Positions 38,182-46,501 of a stretch of DNA of 64,000 nt are shown one piece after another. The DNA is from Polynucleobacter asymbioticus (lineage in GTDB: Bacteria > Pseudomonadota > Gammaproteobacteria > Burkholderiales > Burkholderiaceae). The DNA lies in assembly GCF_018687575.1 (NCBI RefSeq), contig NZ_CP061297.1, positions 372,001 to 436,000 on the forward strand. Direction: 5' to 3'. The stretch's first letter is position 1. Each line of letters begins with the position of its first letter. The translations under genes were made by a program, and so were the position numbers. The notes below the pieces were generated by a model. It saw only the letters and a program-made list of their open reading frames with translations. It was not told the origin of the DNA and made no database searches.

Positions 38182-39486
38182 ATGCTGGAGAAGTTAACCA
38201 AAGCTCGAAATTTGTCTAAGGCAAATAACGCAATTAAGCGTTTGATATCCGAGCGAGGTGAATCCAATGCGCTCAGCATGGCTGACGATGTTGTTAATAA
38301 CTATCGCAAGTTGGCAAAAGATCAGCATGTTTCTTTCTTCAACTTTTTGTTTGAGAAGCTCAATCCTCAAGCGGATGCAGTGCTCAAGGCGGCACAAAAT
38401 TTTGTTGCGGATTCCAGCGCGCGCAATTACATACAGCTGCAAAAAGTTTCCGAGTCCCCTCGCCAAGAATTTTTTCGTCGCTTAAATCGCGCCAGTCACG
38501 GTACTGCGGCGGTAGTTCAGATGCGCCGAGATCTATTGCAGTTGTTGGACAAAAAACCAGAGTTGGCTGCGGTGGATTTCGATATGCGCCATCTACTGTC
38601 TTCATGGTTTAATCCTGGTTTTTTAAAAATGCACCAGGTCGACTGGAAGTCTCCAGCGGAGGTGCTTGAGAAGTTAATTCAACATGAGGCAGTTCATGCT
38701 ATCGATGGTTGGGATGACTTACGTCGTCGCCTTCAGCCAGATCGCCGTTGCTTTGCTTTCTTCCACCCGCAGCTGCCAAGTGAGCCCTTAATCTTTGTGG
38801 AGGTTGCACTTCTCCCTGAAATCCCAACGGTGATCACGCCATTGGTCGATAAAAAAGCGGAAACAGTAGACCAAGTGTCGCAATACAAGGTTGCTGTTTT
38901 TTATTCCATTAGCAACTGCGAGCCCGGTCTTCGCGGCGTATCTATGGGGAACTTTTTAATTAAGCGGGTGGCAGAGCAATTGCATGCTGAATTCCCTGGA
39001 ATCAAAACCTTTGTGACTTTGTCACCTATTCCAGGATTTATGGATTGGGTTGCAGCAGGCGCGAATTTAGGTGATGGCGTCCCGGCTGATAGATTGAAGC
39101 CGAACCTCAAGGTGGCGCGAGATGCTGCCCTGGTAGTGCTGGGGCTCGAGAGTCAATCTTGGACGGAGCGATTGGCAGGAGGATGGCACCCCGACCTAGC
39201 TTCTGAGAAAGAAAAAGCAGCTCTATTGAGCTTGGCGAGCATGTATTTAGGGCTTGCCTCTACTGGGCGCGATGGCAATCCAGTGGCTAAGTTTCATTTG
39301 GGGAATGGCGCCAAATTGCATCTGGTGAACTGGGCAGGGGATCTATCGCGTAAAGGGTTGCGACAATCTGCCGGTTTGATGGTGAACTACCTTTATGACC
39401 TTGGTAGCGTAGAGGACAACCATGAGCGCTTTGCAAATGGTGAAATCGTCTATTCCAGGGCGGTAGGCCGCCTCATGGCTCCCTAG
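38182..39486 (+). CDS. matA: Malonyl-CoA decarboxylase
   Basis: Converts malonyl-CoA to acetyl-CoA and CO2. Residues about 1-150 are the helical N-terminal domain and the rest the GNAT-like catalytic domain. The catalytic serine is S281 in TLSPIPGF and the catalytic histidine is H372 in KFHLGNGA. Length 434 aa is within the range of bacterial enzymes. With matB downstream this makes a complete malonate-to-acetyl-CoA route. An upstream inverted repeat at 38080 may control it. Confidence 0.93.
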   Translation: MLEKLTKARNLSKANNAIKRLISERGESNALSMADDVVNNYRKLAKDQHVSFFNFLFEKLNPQADAVLKAAQNFVADSSARNYIQLQKVSESPRQEFFRRLNRASHGTAAVVQMRRDLLQLLDKKPELAAVDFDMRHLLSSWFNPGFLKMHQVDWKSPAEVLEKLIQHEAVHAIDGWDDLRRRLQPDRRCFAFFHPQLPSEPLIFVEVALLPEIPTVITPLVDKKAETVDQVSQYKVAVFYSISNCEPGLRGVSMGNFLIKRVAEQLHAEFPGIKTFVTLSPIPGFMDWVAAGANLGDGVPADRLKPNLKVARDAALVVLGLESQSWTERLAGGWHPDLASEKEKAALLSLASMYLGLASTGRDGNPVAKFHLGNGAKLHLVNWAGDLSRKGLRQSAGLMVNYLYDLGSVEDNHERFANGEIVYSRAVGRLMAP

Positions 39487-39594
39487 TGTTTTCCCTTGTA
39501 TGGACTTTTGCAGTAAGTATTAAGTGCCCTTAGAATGGGCGCTGTATTCATAAAAACGAAGTCAATCATTAGATTGATACAAAAGGAGGCAAAG

Positions 39595-40593
39595 ATGTTT
39601 AACCAAAAAATGAAGGCATCACTTTTTTCTGTAAACACATTAAAGAAATCGCTATTTCTTCTGTGTGCGGCACCACTTACTGTGATGGCGCAAGAGTGGC
39701 CAGTTAAGCAAGTCACATTCTTAAATCCGTTCCCAGCTGGTGGTGGAACGGATGCTTTTGCAAGACCATTAGCTGCGCAATTAACAGAGCAATTGGGTAA
39801 GCAATTCATTATTGATAACCGTGGTGGTGCAGGCGGTACCGTTGGCGCCTCAGTTGCTGCTAAGGCTGCTCCAGATGGTTACACCTGGTTTATCGGTGCT
39901 ACACACCATACGATTGCACCTTCGATGTATAAGAATTTAGATTACGACATCGAGAAGAGTTTTATTCCGGTTGCGATGCTTGCGAACGTTCCACAGGTGT
40001 TAGTGGTGAATCCCCAACGCGTGAGTGCACGTAACGCTAAAGACTTCCTTGAGCTCATGAAGAAAAACCCAGGTAAATATAACTTTGCAAGCGCAGGTAG
40101 TGGCACTGTCCATCACTTAGCTGGTGAGTTGTATAAGATTCAAACTGGTACCTTTATTACACACATCCCATATCGTGGTGCTGGCCCAGCAATGAACGAT
40201 TTGTTAGCTGGTCAAATTGACTTGGAGTTTGATGGTCTTGCTACTTCTGCACCACAAATTAATGCTGGTAAGTTGGTGGCAATCGCTGTAGCTTCAAACA
40301 AGCGCTCATCTGCCATTCCGAACGTGCCGACTTTTAAAGAGGCCGGTTTGCCTGACTATGAGGTATCTACTTGGTACTCCATTTTTGCTCCAGCTGGCAC
40401 ACCTAAACCGATCGTTGACAAGATGATCGTTGAAGTACAAAAAGCCTTGAATACACCGAAGCTCAAAGCGATTTGGGAAAAGAACGGTTCTGATACTCCG
40501 AACCTCTATGGTGAGGCTTTTGGTAAGCAGGTTCGTGCTGACGTAGCTCGTTGGGCTACTGTAGTTAAGAAATCTGGCGCTACGTTAGATTAA
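39595..40593 (+). CDS. Bug/TctC-family periplasmic solute-binding protein (malonate locus)
   Basis: A 332-aa receptor with a signal peptide (KKSLFLLCAAPLTVMA) and the TctC signature QVTFLNPFPAGGGTDAFARP. It has the DNRGGAGGTVGASVAAKAAPDGYT and HIPYRGAGPAMND motifs. The ATG at 39595 is chosen because AAAGGAGG lies 5 to 8 bases upstream, an unusually good Shine-Dalgarno; a longer frame from 39535 has none. It lies between the malonyl-CoA decarboxylase and synthetase genes on the same strand, so malonate is the likely ligand. No membrane subunits are encoded here. Codon use (nearly only CGT for Arg, GGT for Gly) suggests strong expression. Confidence 0.9.
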   Translation: MFNQKMKASLFSVNTLKKSLFLLCAAPLTVMAQEWPVKQVTFLNPFPAGGGTDAFARPLAAQLTEQLGKQFIIDNRGGAGGTVGASVAAKAAPDGYTWFIGATHHTIAPSMYKNLDYDIEKSFIPVAMLANVPQVLVVNPQRVSARNAKDFLELMKKNPGKYNFASAGSGTVHHLAGELYKIQTGTFITHIPYRGAGPAMNDLLAGQIDLEFDGLATSAPQINAGKLVAIAVASNKRSSAIPNVPTFKEAGLPDYEVSTWYSIFAPAGTPKPIVDKMIVEVQKALNTPKLKAIWEKNGSDTPNLYGEAFGKQVRADVARWATVVKKSGATLD

Positions 40594-40632
40594 TTAGTCA
40601 CTGTTTTTATTGTTTGGTTTTTTGAGGCTCGA

Positions 40633-42156
40633 ATGAATTTATATTCTTTATTGGAAAAAGGTTTTCCAAAAGATAAGCAGGCTTGTGCATTGGAAACGCA
40701 TGATGGTTTGTACTACTCCTGGAGTGATCTGGAGCGTGCTACTTCCAAGATGGCTAACCTGCTAAAGAGCCTCAAGTTACCAGCAGGATCTCGTATTGCG
40801 GTTCAGGTTGAAAAGTCCCCAGAGGCGCTCTTTCTGTATCTGGCTACTGTAAAAGCGGGATATGTTTATCTGCCCCTGAATACCGCTTATCAAGCTGCGG
40901 AGATTCAATACTTTCTAGAAAATGCTGAGCCTGCGGTAGTTGTCTGTAGCAGCAAAAATTTCTCTTGGGTATCGAAAGTTGCTTTTAAAGCGGGCACCAA
41001 GCATGTCTTTACTTTGGACGAGGATCGCAAGGGTACTCTACTAGAACGTGCTGCTGGTCAAAGCGATCAGTTCAAAACCGTTGCGGTGAAGGATGATGAT
41101 TTAGCTGCTATCTTGTATACCTCGGGTACAACCGGTCGCAGTAAGGGTGCAATGTTGACCCATAAAAACTTGGGCAGTAATGCGCAGGTATTGCAGAAGT
41201 TTTGGGGTTGGAAAAAAGGCGATGTTTTATTACATGCTTTGCCGATCTTTCATGTGCATGGCTTATTTGTAGCTGCTCATGGTGCCTTGATTAACGGTAG
41301 CAAAATGATTTGGTTGCCACGCCTTGATACTGCACAATTGATTCATCACATGCCAAACTCTACAGTCATGATGGGCGTGCCTACGTTTTACGTTCGACTG
41401 CTTGCAGATAAAGGCTTCAATAAAAATGTCGCTCGTAACATGCGCCTGTTTGTCTCAGGTTCTGCGCCATTGTTAACTGAAACATTTAATTCTTTCAAAG
41501 AAGTGATTGGTCAGCCTATCCTTGAGCGTTACGGCATGAGCGAAACCGTGATGCTGGTTTCCAATCCATACAAAGGTAATCGGGTCGGTGGTTCAGTTGG
41601 ATTGCCTTTGCCGGGCGTGAAGGTTCGCGTAGTTGATGAAAACAACAAGCCTTGTGGCGTTGATGAAATCGGTAGCATTCAAGTTAAAGGCCCGAATATA
41701 TTTAAGGGCTACTGGCGCATGCCAGAAAAAACCGCAGAAGAATTTACTAAAGACGGTTGGTTTAAGACTGGTGACGTAGGTCGTTGGGGTGGTGATGCGA
41801 ATGGTGGTAAAGCGCCTAAGGATTATCTCTGCATCGTTGGTCGCAGCAAGGATTTAATTATCTCTGGCGGCTACAACGTTTACCCGAAAGAAATCGAAAG
41901 TTTCATCGATGATATGGAAGGTGTGGATGAAAGTGCTGTGATCGGCGTCCCACATCCTGATTTTGGCGAAGCCGTGATGGCGGTGGTCGTGCCAAAGGCT
42001 GGAGCTAAATTAGATGCGCAGGCCATGATCGCCACATTAAAAACGCAGATTGCGAATTTCAAGATTCCAAAGCGTTTAGAAATTGTGTCTGACTTACCTC
42101 GCAATGCTATGGGTAAAGTGCAGAAGAACATTCTGCGTCAGCAATACACCAACTAA
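40633..42156 (+). CDS. matB: Malonyl-CoA synthetase MatB
   Basis: Adenylate-forming enzyme activating malonate with CoA and ATP. Core motifs: YTSGTTGRSKGAM near residue 160, ERYGMSET near 297, TGDVGRW near 376, GGYNVYPKEIES near 413, and the C-terminal catalytic lysine in AMGKVQKN (K495). The 507-aa length and the substrate-loop HGLFVAAHGAL region agree with MatB and not with long-chain ligases. It is 39 bases downstream of the Bug gene and completes the malonate cassette. Confidence 0.9.
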   Translation: MNLYSLLEKGFPKDKQACALETHDGLYYSWSDLERATSKMANLLKSLKLPAGSRIAVQVEKSPEALFLYLATVKAGYVYLPLNTAYQAAEIQYFLENAEPAVVVCSSKNFSWVSKVAFKAGTKHVFTLDEDRKGTLLERAAGQSDQFKTVAVKDDDLAAILYTSGTTGRSKGAMLTHKNLGSNAQVLQKFWGWKKGDVLLHALPIFHVHGLFVAAHGALINGSKMIWLPRLDTAQLIHHMPNSTVMMGVPTFYVRLLADKGFNKNVARNMRLFVSGSAPLLTETFNSFKEVIGQPILERYGMSETVMLVSNPYKGNRVGGSVGLPLPGVKVRVVDENNKPCGVDEIGSIQVKGPNIFKGYWRMPEKTAEEFTKDGWFKTGDVGRWGGDANGGKAPKDYLCIVGRSKDLIISGGYNVYPKEIESFIDDMEGVDESAVIGVPHPDFGEAVMAVVVPKAGAKLDAQAMIATLKTQIANFKIPKRLEIVSDLPRNAMGKVQKNILRQQYTN

Positions 42157-42170
42157 GGGTAGTCGGTCTT

Positions 42171-42989
42171 CTAAAAACCAAATGCCTTGCGGCTTTCATT
42201 AAACATGAAGGCTGCAAGCATGAATAGCATCACACCAAAAATACGTTTGAGTTGAGCCACATTCAGCTTTCTGGCCATTTTTGCGCCAAGCGGGGCGGTG
42301 AATATGCTGACCGCCACAATGCAAAGTACTGCTGGCACGTAAACAAATCCTAAAGATCCTTCTGGAAGATGAGGATTGCCCCAACTGCCATACATGTAGC
42401 CGATTGTTGCAGCGGCAGCAATCGGAAATCCTAAGCCAGAGGAGCTTGCCATCGCAGTGTGTGGTTTTACATTGCACCAAAGCATAAATGGAACGGTAAT
42501 AAAGGCTCCACCTGCCCCAACTAAGCTTGCAATCACACCTGTAAGTGCTCCAAATGAAAAAAGACCCATGGCGCCTGGTAACTCTCTTCCAGCCGAAGGT
42601 TTTTTATTGATGATCATTTGGATCGAGGTGTACACAATAAAAATGGCAAAGAATAGCGATAGCCAGGAGGTATTGATTGCTTCGAAAATCTCACTACCAC
42701 CAACAAGGCTGCCAATCACTAGACCGGGACTGAGAGCAGCAACTAGTTTCCAGTCAATGGAATTGTGTTTATGGTGAGCCCAAATCGCTGAGGTAGTTGT
42801 AAAAAGAATAGTTGCCATCCCAGTAGCAATGGCCATATGCACGATGATATTTTGACCGAACCCCAAATGATTAAAGACTACGATCATGAAGGGAACCAAA
42901 ATCATCCCACCGCCAATACCAAGCAGTCCAGCAAGAAAACCAGAGATGCTGCCGCACAACATCAACATCAGGATGTCGGCTATTGACAT
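42171..42989 (-). CDS. TauE/SafE-family anion exporter
   Basis: Membrane protein of 272 aa with about eight hydrophobic helices. The two repeated motifs GFLAGLLGIGGGMILVPFMI (N-terminus) and VIASLVGAGGAFITVPFML (middle) are typical of TauE/SafE, which move sulfite, sulfoacetate or other organic anions out of cells. The ATG at 42989 directly follows the inferred 6S RNA 3' end (GGCGGGGAATTC), whose GGGG also serves as the Shine-Dalgarno. Substrate unknown. It is convergent with matB across 14 bases. Confidence 0.85.
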   Translation of the reverse strand: MSIADILMLMLCGSISGFLAGLLGIGGGMILVPFMIVVFNHLGFGQNIIVHMAIATGMATILFTTTSAIWAHHKHNSIDWKLVAALSPGLVIGSLVGGSEIFEAINTSWLSLFFAIFIVYTSIQMIINKKPSAGRELPGAMGLFSFGALTGVIASLVGAGGAFITVPFMLWCNVKPHTAMASSSGLGFPIAAAATIGYMYGSWGNPHLPEGSLGFVYVPAVLCIVAVSIFTAPLGAKMARKLNVAQLKRIFGVMLFMLAAFMFNESRKAFGF

Positions 42990-43180
42990 GAATTCCCCGC
43001 CTTAGCCGCTAGGCCGTCATCCTGAACCCTAAGGTTCAAGGTGGAGCGGCTACTCTGTTTCGGGTGCACTAAGAACTCCAGGGAGTGAACAGCGCGAAGC
43101 TGCCACTGTGAAGATTCGAAACGCTCACGCCCACAGTGTAAAGATCGCTCCTGATGCTTGCGCATCGGTTCAAGGAACTA
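42990..43180 (-). ncRNA. ssrS: 6S RNA
   Basis: The minus strand between zapA and the TauE-like gene holds a structured region of about 190 bases. The 3' half has CACCTTGAACC-TTAGGGTTCA, nearly the same as the CACCUUGAACC-AAGGGUUCAAGG hairpin of E. coli 6S RNA. Farther 3', CGGCTAAGGCGGGG resembles the 3' closing strand, and the 5' side contains GATGC-GCAA-GCATC, similar to the E. coli 5' part. AGTTCCTT near 43179-43172 can pair with GGGGAA near 42998-42993 to close the long hairpin. Position just after zapA is the standard location. 6S RNA binds sigma70 RNA polymerase in stationary phase. Ends are inferred to within about 10 bases; the 5' end probably overlaps the zapA stop. Confidence 0.85.
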
Positions 43181-43532
43181 TTGGCCTTGGCGAACCAGGC
43201 AGGGAAAGGGTTTGCATCAGAGCATCCACTTGATCTTCCAGGGAGTGAATCTCTCTCTGGAGGCGAGCAATTTCTTCTGGATCGGAATGCGATGAGGCGC
43301 TTTGTACAGGCGCTGCCTGAGGTGCAGTTTGCAATTTGATGAGGTCGCCCGCGATCTTTAGCGCAGCCATCATGCTGGCACGTTCAATGCTGCGATTACC
43401 ACCATTGATAGCCAGCTGAATTTGTTCATCTACTAAGGTGCAGGCTGCACGAAGCAAGGGCTCATGCTCAGCACTCGTAGCTAAGGTAATTTTTTGACCG
43501 GCGAGGGTTACTTCAATGCGTTGTTGGCTCAT
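43170..43532 (-). CDS. zapA: Cell division protein ZapA
   Basis: FtsZ-associated protein that bundles protofilaments. The N-terminal globular part (RIEVTLAGQKITLATSAEHEPLLRAA) is followed by the conserved RSIERASMMAALKIAGDL and a C-terminal coiled coil (EEIARLQREIHSLEDQVDAL). The second ATG at 43532 is chosen because AGAGG lies 6 bases upstream; the first ATG at 43538 directly touches that motif. It overlaps the zapB-like gene by about 20 bases and precedes 6S RNA. Confidence 0.92.
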   Translation of the reverse strand: MSQQRIEVTLAGQKITLATSAEHEPLLRAACTLVDEQIQLAINGGNRSIERASMMAALKIAGDLIKLQTAPQAAPVQSASSHSDPEEIARLQREIHSLEDQVDALMQTLSLPGSPRPIVP

Positions 43533-43797
43533 TGCCATCCTCTGGGTTGGGTGGTGTCACGGGTTCACCAAGTAGATTCATTTGACGTCCATCAGTCTGT
43601 TCCGGTAGGCGGCTCAAAATATGCTGAATTCGCTTTTGTGCATCTTCAATCTTGGTCTCAAGCTGACTGCGATCTTGGTGCAAGGTTTTCACAGCATCTG
43701 AAATCAACTGAATTTTGTGAGATAGCCTCTGCAATGATTCAGCTATTGAATCAGGTTCAGTGGAGTCACTTTGGACATGAGGTGTGTACTCGGTCAT
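43513..43797 (-). CDS. ZapB-like small coiled-coil protein
   Basis: A 94-aa protein with a coiled coil (about 20-65: LQRLSHKIQLISDAVKTLHQDRSQLETKIEDAQKR) and a Pro/Glu-rich tail. Its place directly upstream of and overlapping zapA is the one held by the small zapB/TIGR02449-type genes in beta- and gammaproteobacteria. A role in Z-ring assembly is inferred from position and shape only. Confidence 0.7.
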   Translation of the reverse strand: MTEYTPHVQSDSTEPDSIAESLQRLSHKIQLISDAVKTLHQDRSQLETKIEDAQKRIQHILSRLPEQTDGRQMNLLGEPVTPPNPEDGNEPTTH

Positions 43798-43848
43798 ATG
43801 GGCATTGTAGCCTTAGGAAAACGCTTTGTGAAACTCCTAGCTTTAAGC

Positions 43849-44610
43849 TTAATTGGGCAAAGCCACCCAATCATCCCCCAGCTTTTCCAGACGAATACGC
43901 CCATCAAATAGGCCTACCAGGGCTTGATGTGTTCTAGGATCTTGACTGGACCCCTGGAAATGTAGCTTACCCCCACTCAGCATCACCAAATGGTCGGCGC
44001 GAAGCGCAAAATGAATTTCATGCAAGACCGTCACCAGGGTCTTGCCTTGGAGCAGTAAGTTGCCCTGCCATTTCAAAAAATCGGCTTGGTGGGGTGGATC
44101 TAAATTGGCCAGCGGCTCATCCATGAGAAGGATGTCGGAATTCACGGCCAGCAGACGCGCCAAAAGAACGCGCTGACGCTCCCCTCCAGAGAGTTGCTGT
44201 AAGGGGCGATGACGTAAATGCCAAGCATCAGTTTCTTGCATGGCACGTTCTACTGAAAGGTGATCGACATCGGAAGGTAGATGTAGCCATCCTTGATGTG
44301 GGATGCGCCCAAGCATGACTGTGTCATAAGCGCTGAGGGAGTCATCAAATTCTTCTGAATTGCTTGAGCCTTGATCGAGCCAAGCCATTTTCTTTGCAAG
44401 ATCTTTAGAAGTAAATGTAGATAAATTTATTTCGTCGATGGTGATGGAGCCATCCCACTTGAGTAAGCCAGCCATTGCCTGCAAGAGAGATGATTTTCCT
44501 GCGCCATTGGGCCCAATAATGCTAGTCCATTTTCCCTGTGGAATATCGACGTTCAGATCCGCAAGGATGGCGCAAGGCCCCCTATAAACGTTGAGCTGGC
44601 GCAATTTCAT
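43849..44610 (-). CDS. btuD: ABC transporter ATPase for cobalamin (BtuD-like)
   Basis: 253-aa ATPase with Walker A GPNGAGKSS (residues about 34-42), signature QLSGGERQRVLLARLL and Walker B ILLMDEPLANLDPPHQ. It overlaps the permease gene by ATGA. The FecCD/BtuCD type is given by its partners; cobalamin as substrate is inferred from the riboswitch that controls the upstream outer membrane receptor gene. Confidence 0.87.
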   Translation of the reverse strand: MKLRQLNVYRGPCAILADLNVDIPQGKWTSIIGPNGAGKSSLLQAMAGLLKWDGSITIDEINLSTFTSKDLAKKMAWLDQGSSNSEEFDDSLSAYDTVMLGRIPHQGWLHLPSDVDHLSVERAMQETDAWHLRHRPLQQLSGGERQRVLLARLLAVNSDILLMDEPLANLDPPHQADFLKWQGNLLLQGKTLVTVLHEIHFALRADHLVMLSGGKLHFQGSSQDPRTHQALVGLFDGRIRLEKLGDDWVALPN

Positions 44611-45584
44611 GAGCGCACTCCAAGAGGGGTTCGTCTCAGTAGGATGAGTAGATAGAGGCCGCCTAAGACAGCAGTGACTACACCAACAGGAATTTCAATC
44701 GGCGCAAACAGGGTGCGTGCAAGCAGGTCTGAGCTGAGCAATAAGATTCCACCACCTAAGCAGGAGAATAAAAGCTGTATTCGTTGTCGGCCACCAGAAA
44801 ATTTTCTGACCAGGTGAGGTGCCGCTAATCCAACAAACGCAACTAAGCCAGTTTGTGCAACAGCACATCCAGTTGCAAGGGCAAGAATGCCGATGAATAT
44901 TAGTCGCAATTGATCTAATGGCAGCCCCAAGGTGCGCGCAGTATTCTCGCCAAGCGAGAGTGCATCCAGTACGGGGCTAATCAAGAGAGTAATTACTAAG
45001 CAAAGTGCTAAGGCAATGATCATGATCGTCACGCCAGGCCAATTGAGCAGGCTTGTATTGCCCAGCATAAAAGATTGAATACTTTGGAAGAGATCAGGGC
45101 GAATGAATGTAAATAAAGAATTTGCTGCACCCAGGATCACGCTGATAACAACTCCGGATAATAGAAGACGCAAGGAGTTACTGTAGCCACCAGCCAAAAG
45201 AAGTGAGGCCAGCACACCCATCAGGGCTCCTAAAAAAGCGCCGCCATTCAGACCAATAATCTCTAGCCAAGCGTTACCCAGATAGGCAAAGCAAAGAATA
45301 CTCCCAACCCCTAGGAGCGCGCCTGATGCGCTCCCGAGTAGGTAGGGGTCTGCTAGGGGGTTGCGGAACAGGCTTTGTGCAATACCACCAGCTAGTCCCA
45401 ATAAAGCGCCAGCAAGATAGGCCCCCAATGACCGTGGCAGTCGTATATCAAATAAAACGGTTTGATCGGCTGCTGATATATTCCAGCTGGCACCCATGCT
45501 TCCGAGTAGCGTTCCAAGTAGCACCAAGAGCGCACTCAGAATGAGTAGGCCAGATACCTTACCGAGGAAATAATTTTTTTGCAT
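44607..45584 (-). CDS. btuC: FecCD-family permease for cobalamin (BtuC-like)
   Basis: Inner-membrane permease with about ten helices. Family signatures are FDIRLPRSLGAYLAGALLG, SLFRNPLADPYLLGSASGALLG and the GLAAPHLVR segment. The frame is open to 45617, but ATG at 45584 shares a base with the TAA of btuF (TAATG), so the 325-aa version starting MQKNYFLG is preferred. It is the middle gene of the btuF-btuC-btuD set. Confidence 0.88.
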   Translation of the reverse strand: MQKNYFLGKVSGLLILSALLVLLGTLLGSMGASWNISAADQTVLFDIRLPRSLGAYLAGALLGLAGGIAQSLFRNPLADPYLLGSASGALLGVGSILCFAYLGNAWLEIIGLNGGAFLGALMGVLASLLLAGGYSNSLRLLLSGVVISVILGAANSLFTFIRPDLFQSIQSFMLGNTSLLNWPGVTIMIIALALCLVITLLISPVLDALSLGENTARTLGLPLDQLRLIFIGILALATGCAVAQTGLVAFVGLAAPHLVRKFSGGRQRIQLLFSCLGGGILLLSSDLLARTLFAPIEIPVGVVTAVLGGLYLLILLRRTPLGVRS

Positions 45585-46495
45585 TATCGAGATGATGACA
45601 TCTTCTCTTGTACACATTGAGAAATCAGTAATGCCGCTTCTCCCATACGTGGACCGGGACGGACTAATACATCATTTTGATCGCCAGTAAATGCACAAAT
45701 GCGCTTCTTATGCACCGCTGGAATGGAGTTCCACCCCGGACGCTTCTGAATATCAACTGCCGTTGATTCAGTAAGAAGAATGACATCGGGTTTAGCTTGC
45801 ACCACAAACTCAGGATTCATTTTGGGGAATGGTCCGAGTGATTCGGGAATGATGTTAACCAAATTCAATTGAGTCAGAATTTCACCAATAAAAGAAGTGC
45901 CGCCAGCTGCAAAGGGTGCAGGATTGACTTCAAAGTACACGCTGATATTTTTTTCTTTTGATGGGAGTTGCTTGCTAGCACGCATGATTTCTTTTTCAAT
46001 TTGATTCCACACGCGTGCACTCTCCGATGTTCCCAGCACGACATCAAGCTTCTGAAGAGCTCTTCTCTCATCATTCATAGACTTCACGTCTAAGGCAAAA
46101 GTTTTAATACCTAATCCATTTAATCGCGCGATAACAGGAGAAGCTTTCTCCAGTAAAACAACATCAGGTTTGAGTTGCACAATCCGCTCAATATTGATGT
46201 CGCCCATTCCACCAAGCTTAGGTAGTTCTTGAATGGATTTAGGCCAATTTGAGAATCGATCCACACCAACCAAAGCGCTGCATTTACCCAGAGCACATAC
46301 TGATTCAGTGATTGAAGGCAATAAACTGACGATGCGCTGAGGAGCTTGATCAAAAACTACTGTAACGCCACGGTCATCTGCTACCGAAACAGGCGCAGCA
46401 AAAACTGCCAAGGAAAATCCCAAAAGAAATGCAGTAAGCACGAAGGCTAAATAACGGGTGGGGCTCCAGAGTTGCATTCTCTTAGGATTTTTCAC
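45584..46495 (-). CDS. btuF: Periplasmic cobalamin-binding protein (BtuF-like)
   Basis: A 303-aa type III solute-binding protein. It has a signal peptide (YLAFVLTAFLLGFSLAVFA), then APQRIVSLLPSITESVCALG, the BtuF/TroA-like start of the mature domain, and VVLLEKAS and IPAVHKKRI near the hinge. Start is GTG at 46495, six bases after the receptor stop; an in-frame ATG at 46477 would also leave a full signal peptide. Cobalamin specificity follows from the operon and riboswitch. Confidence 0.86.
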   Translation of the reverse strand: MKNPKRMQLWSPTRYLAFVLTAFLLGFSLAVFAAPVSVADDRGVTVVFDQAPQRIVSLLPSITESVCALGKCSALVGVDRFSNWPKSIQELPKLGGMGDINIERIVQLKPDVVLLEKASPVIARLNGLGIKTFALDVKSMNDERRALQKLDVVLGTSESARVWNQIEKEIMRASKQLPSKEKNISVYFEVNPAPFAAGGTSFIGEILTQLNLVNIIPESLGPFPKMNPEFVVQAKPDVILLTESTAVDIQKRPGWNSIPAVHKKRICAFTGDQNDVLVRPGPRMGEAALLISQCVQEKMSSSR

Positions 46496-46501
46496 TTGAA
46501 T

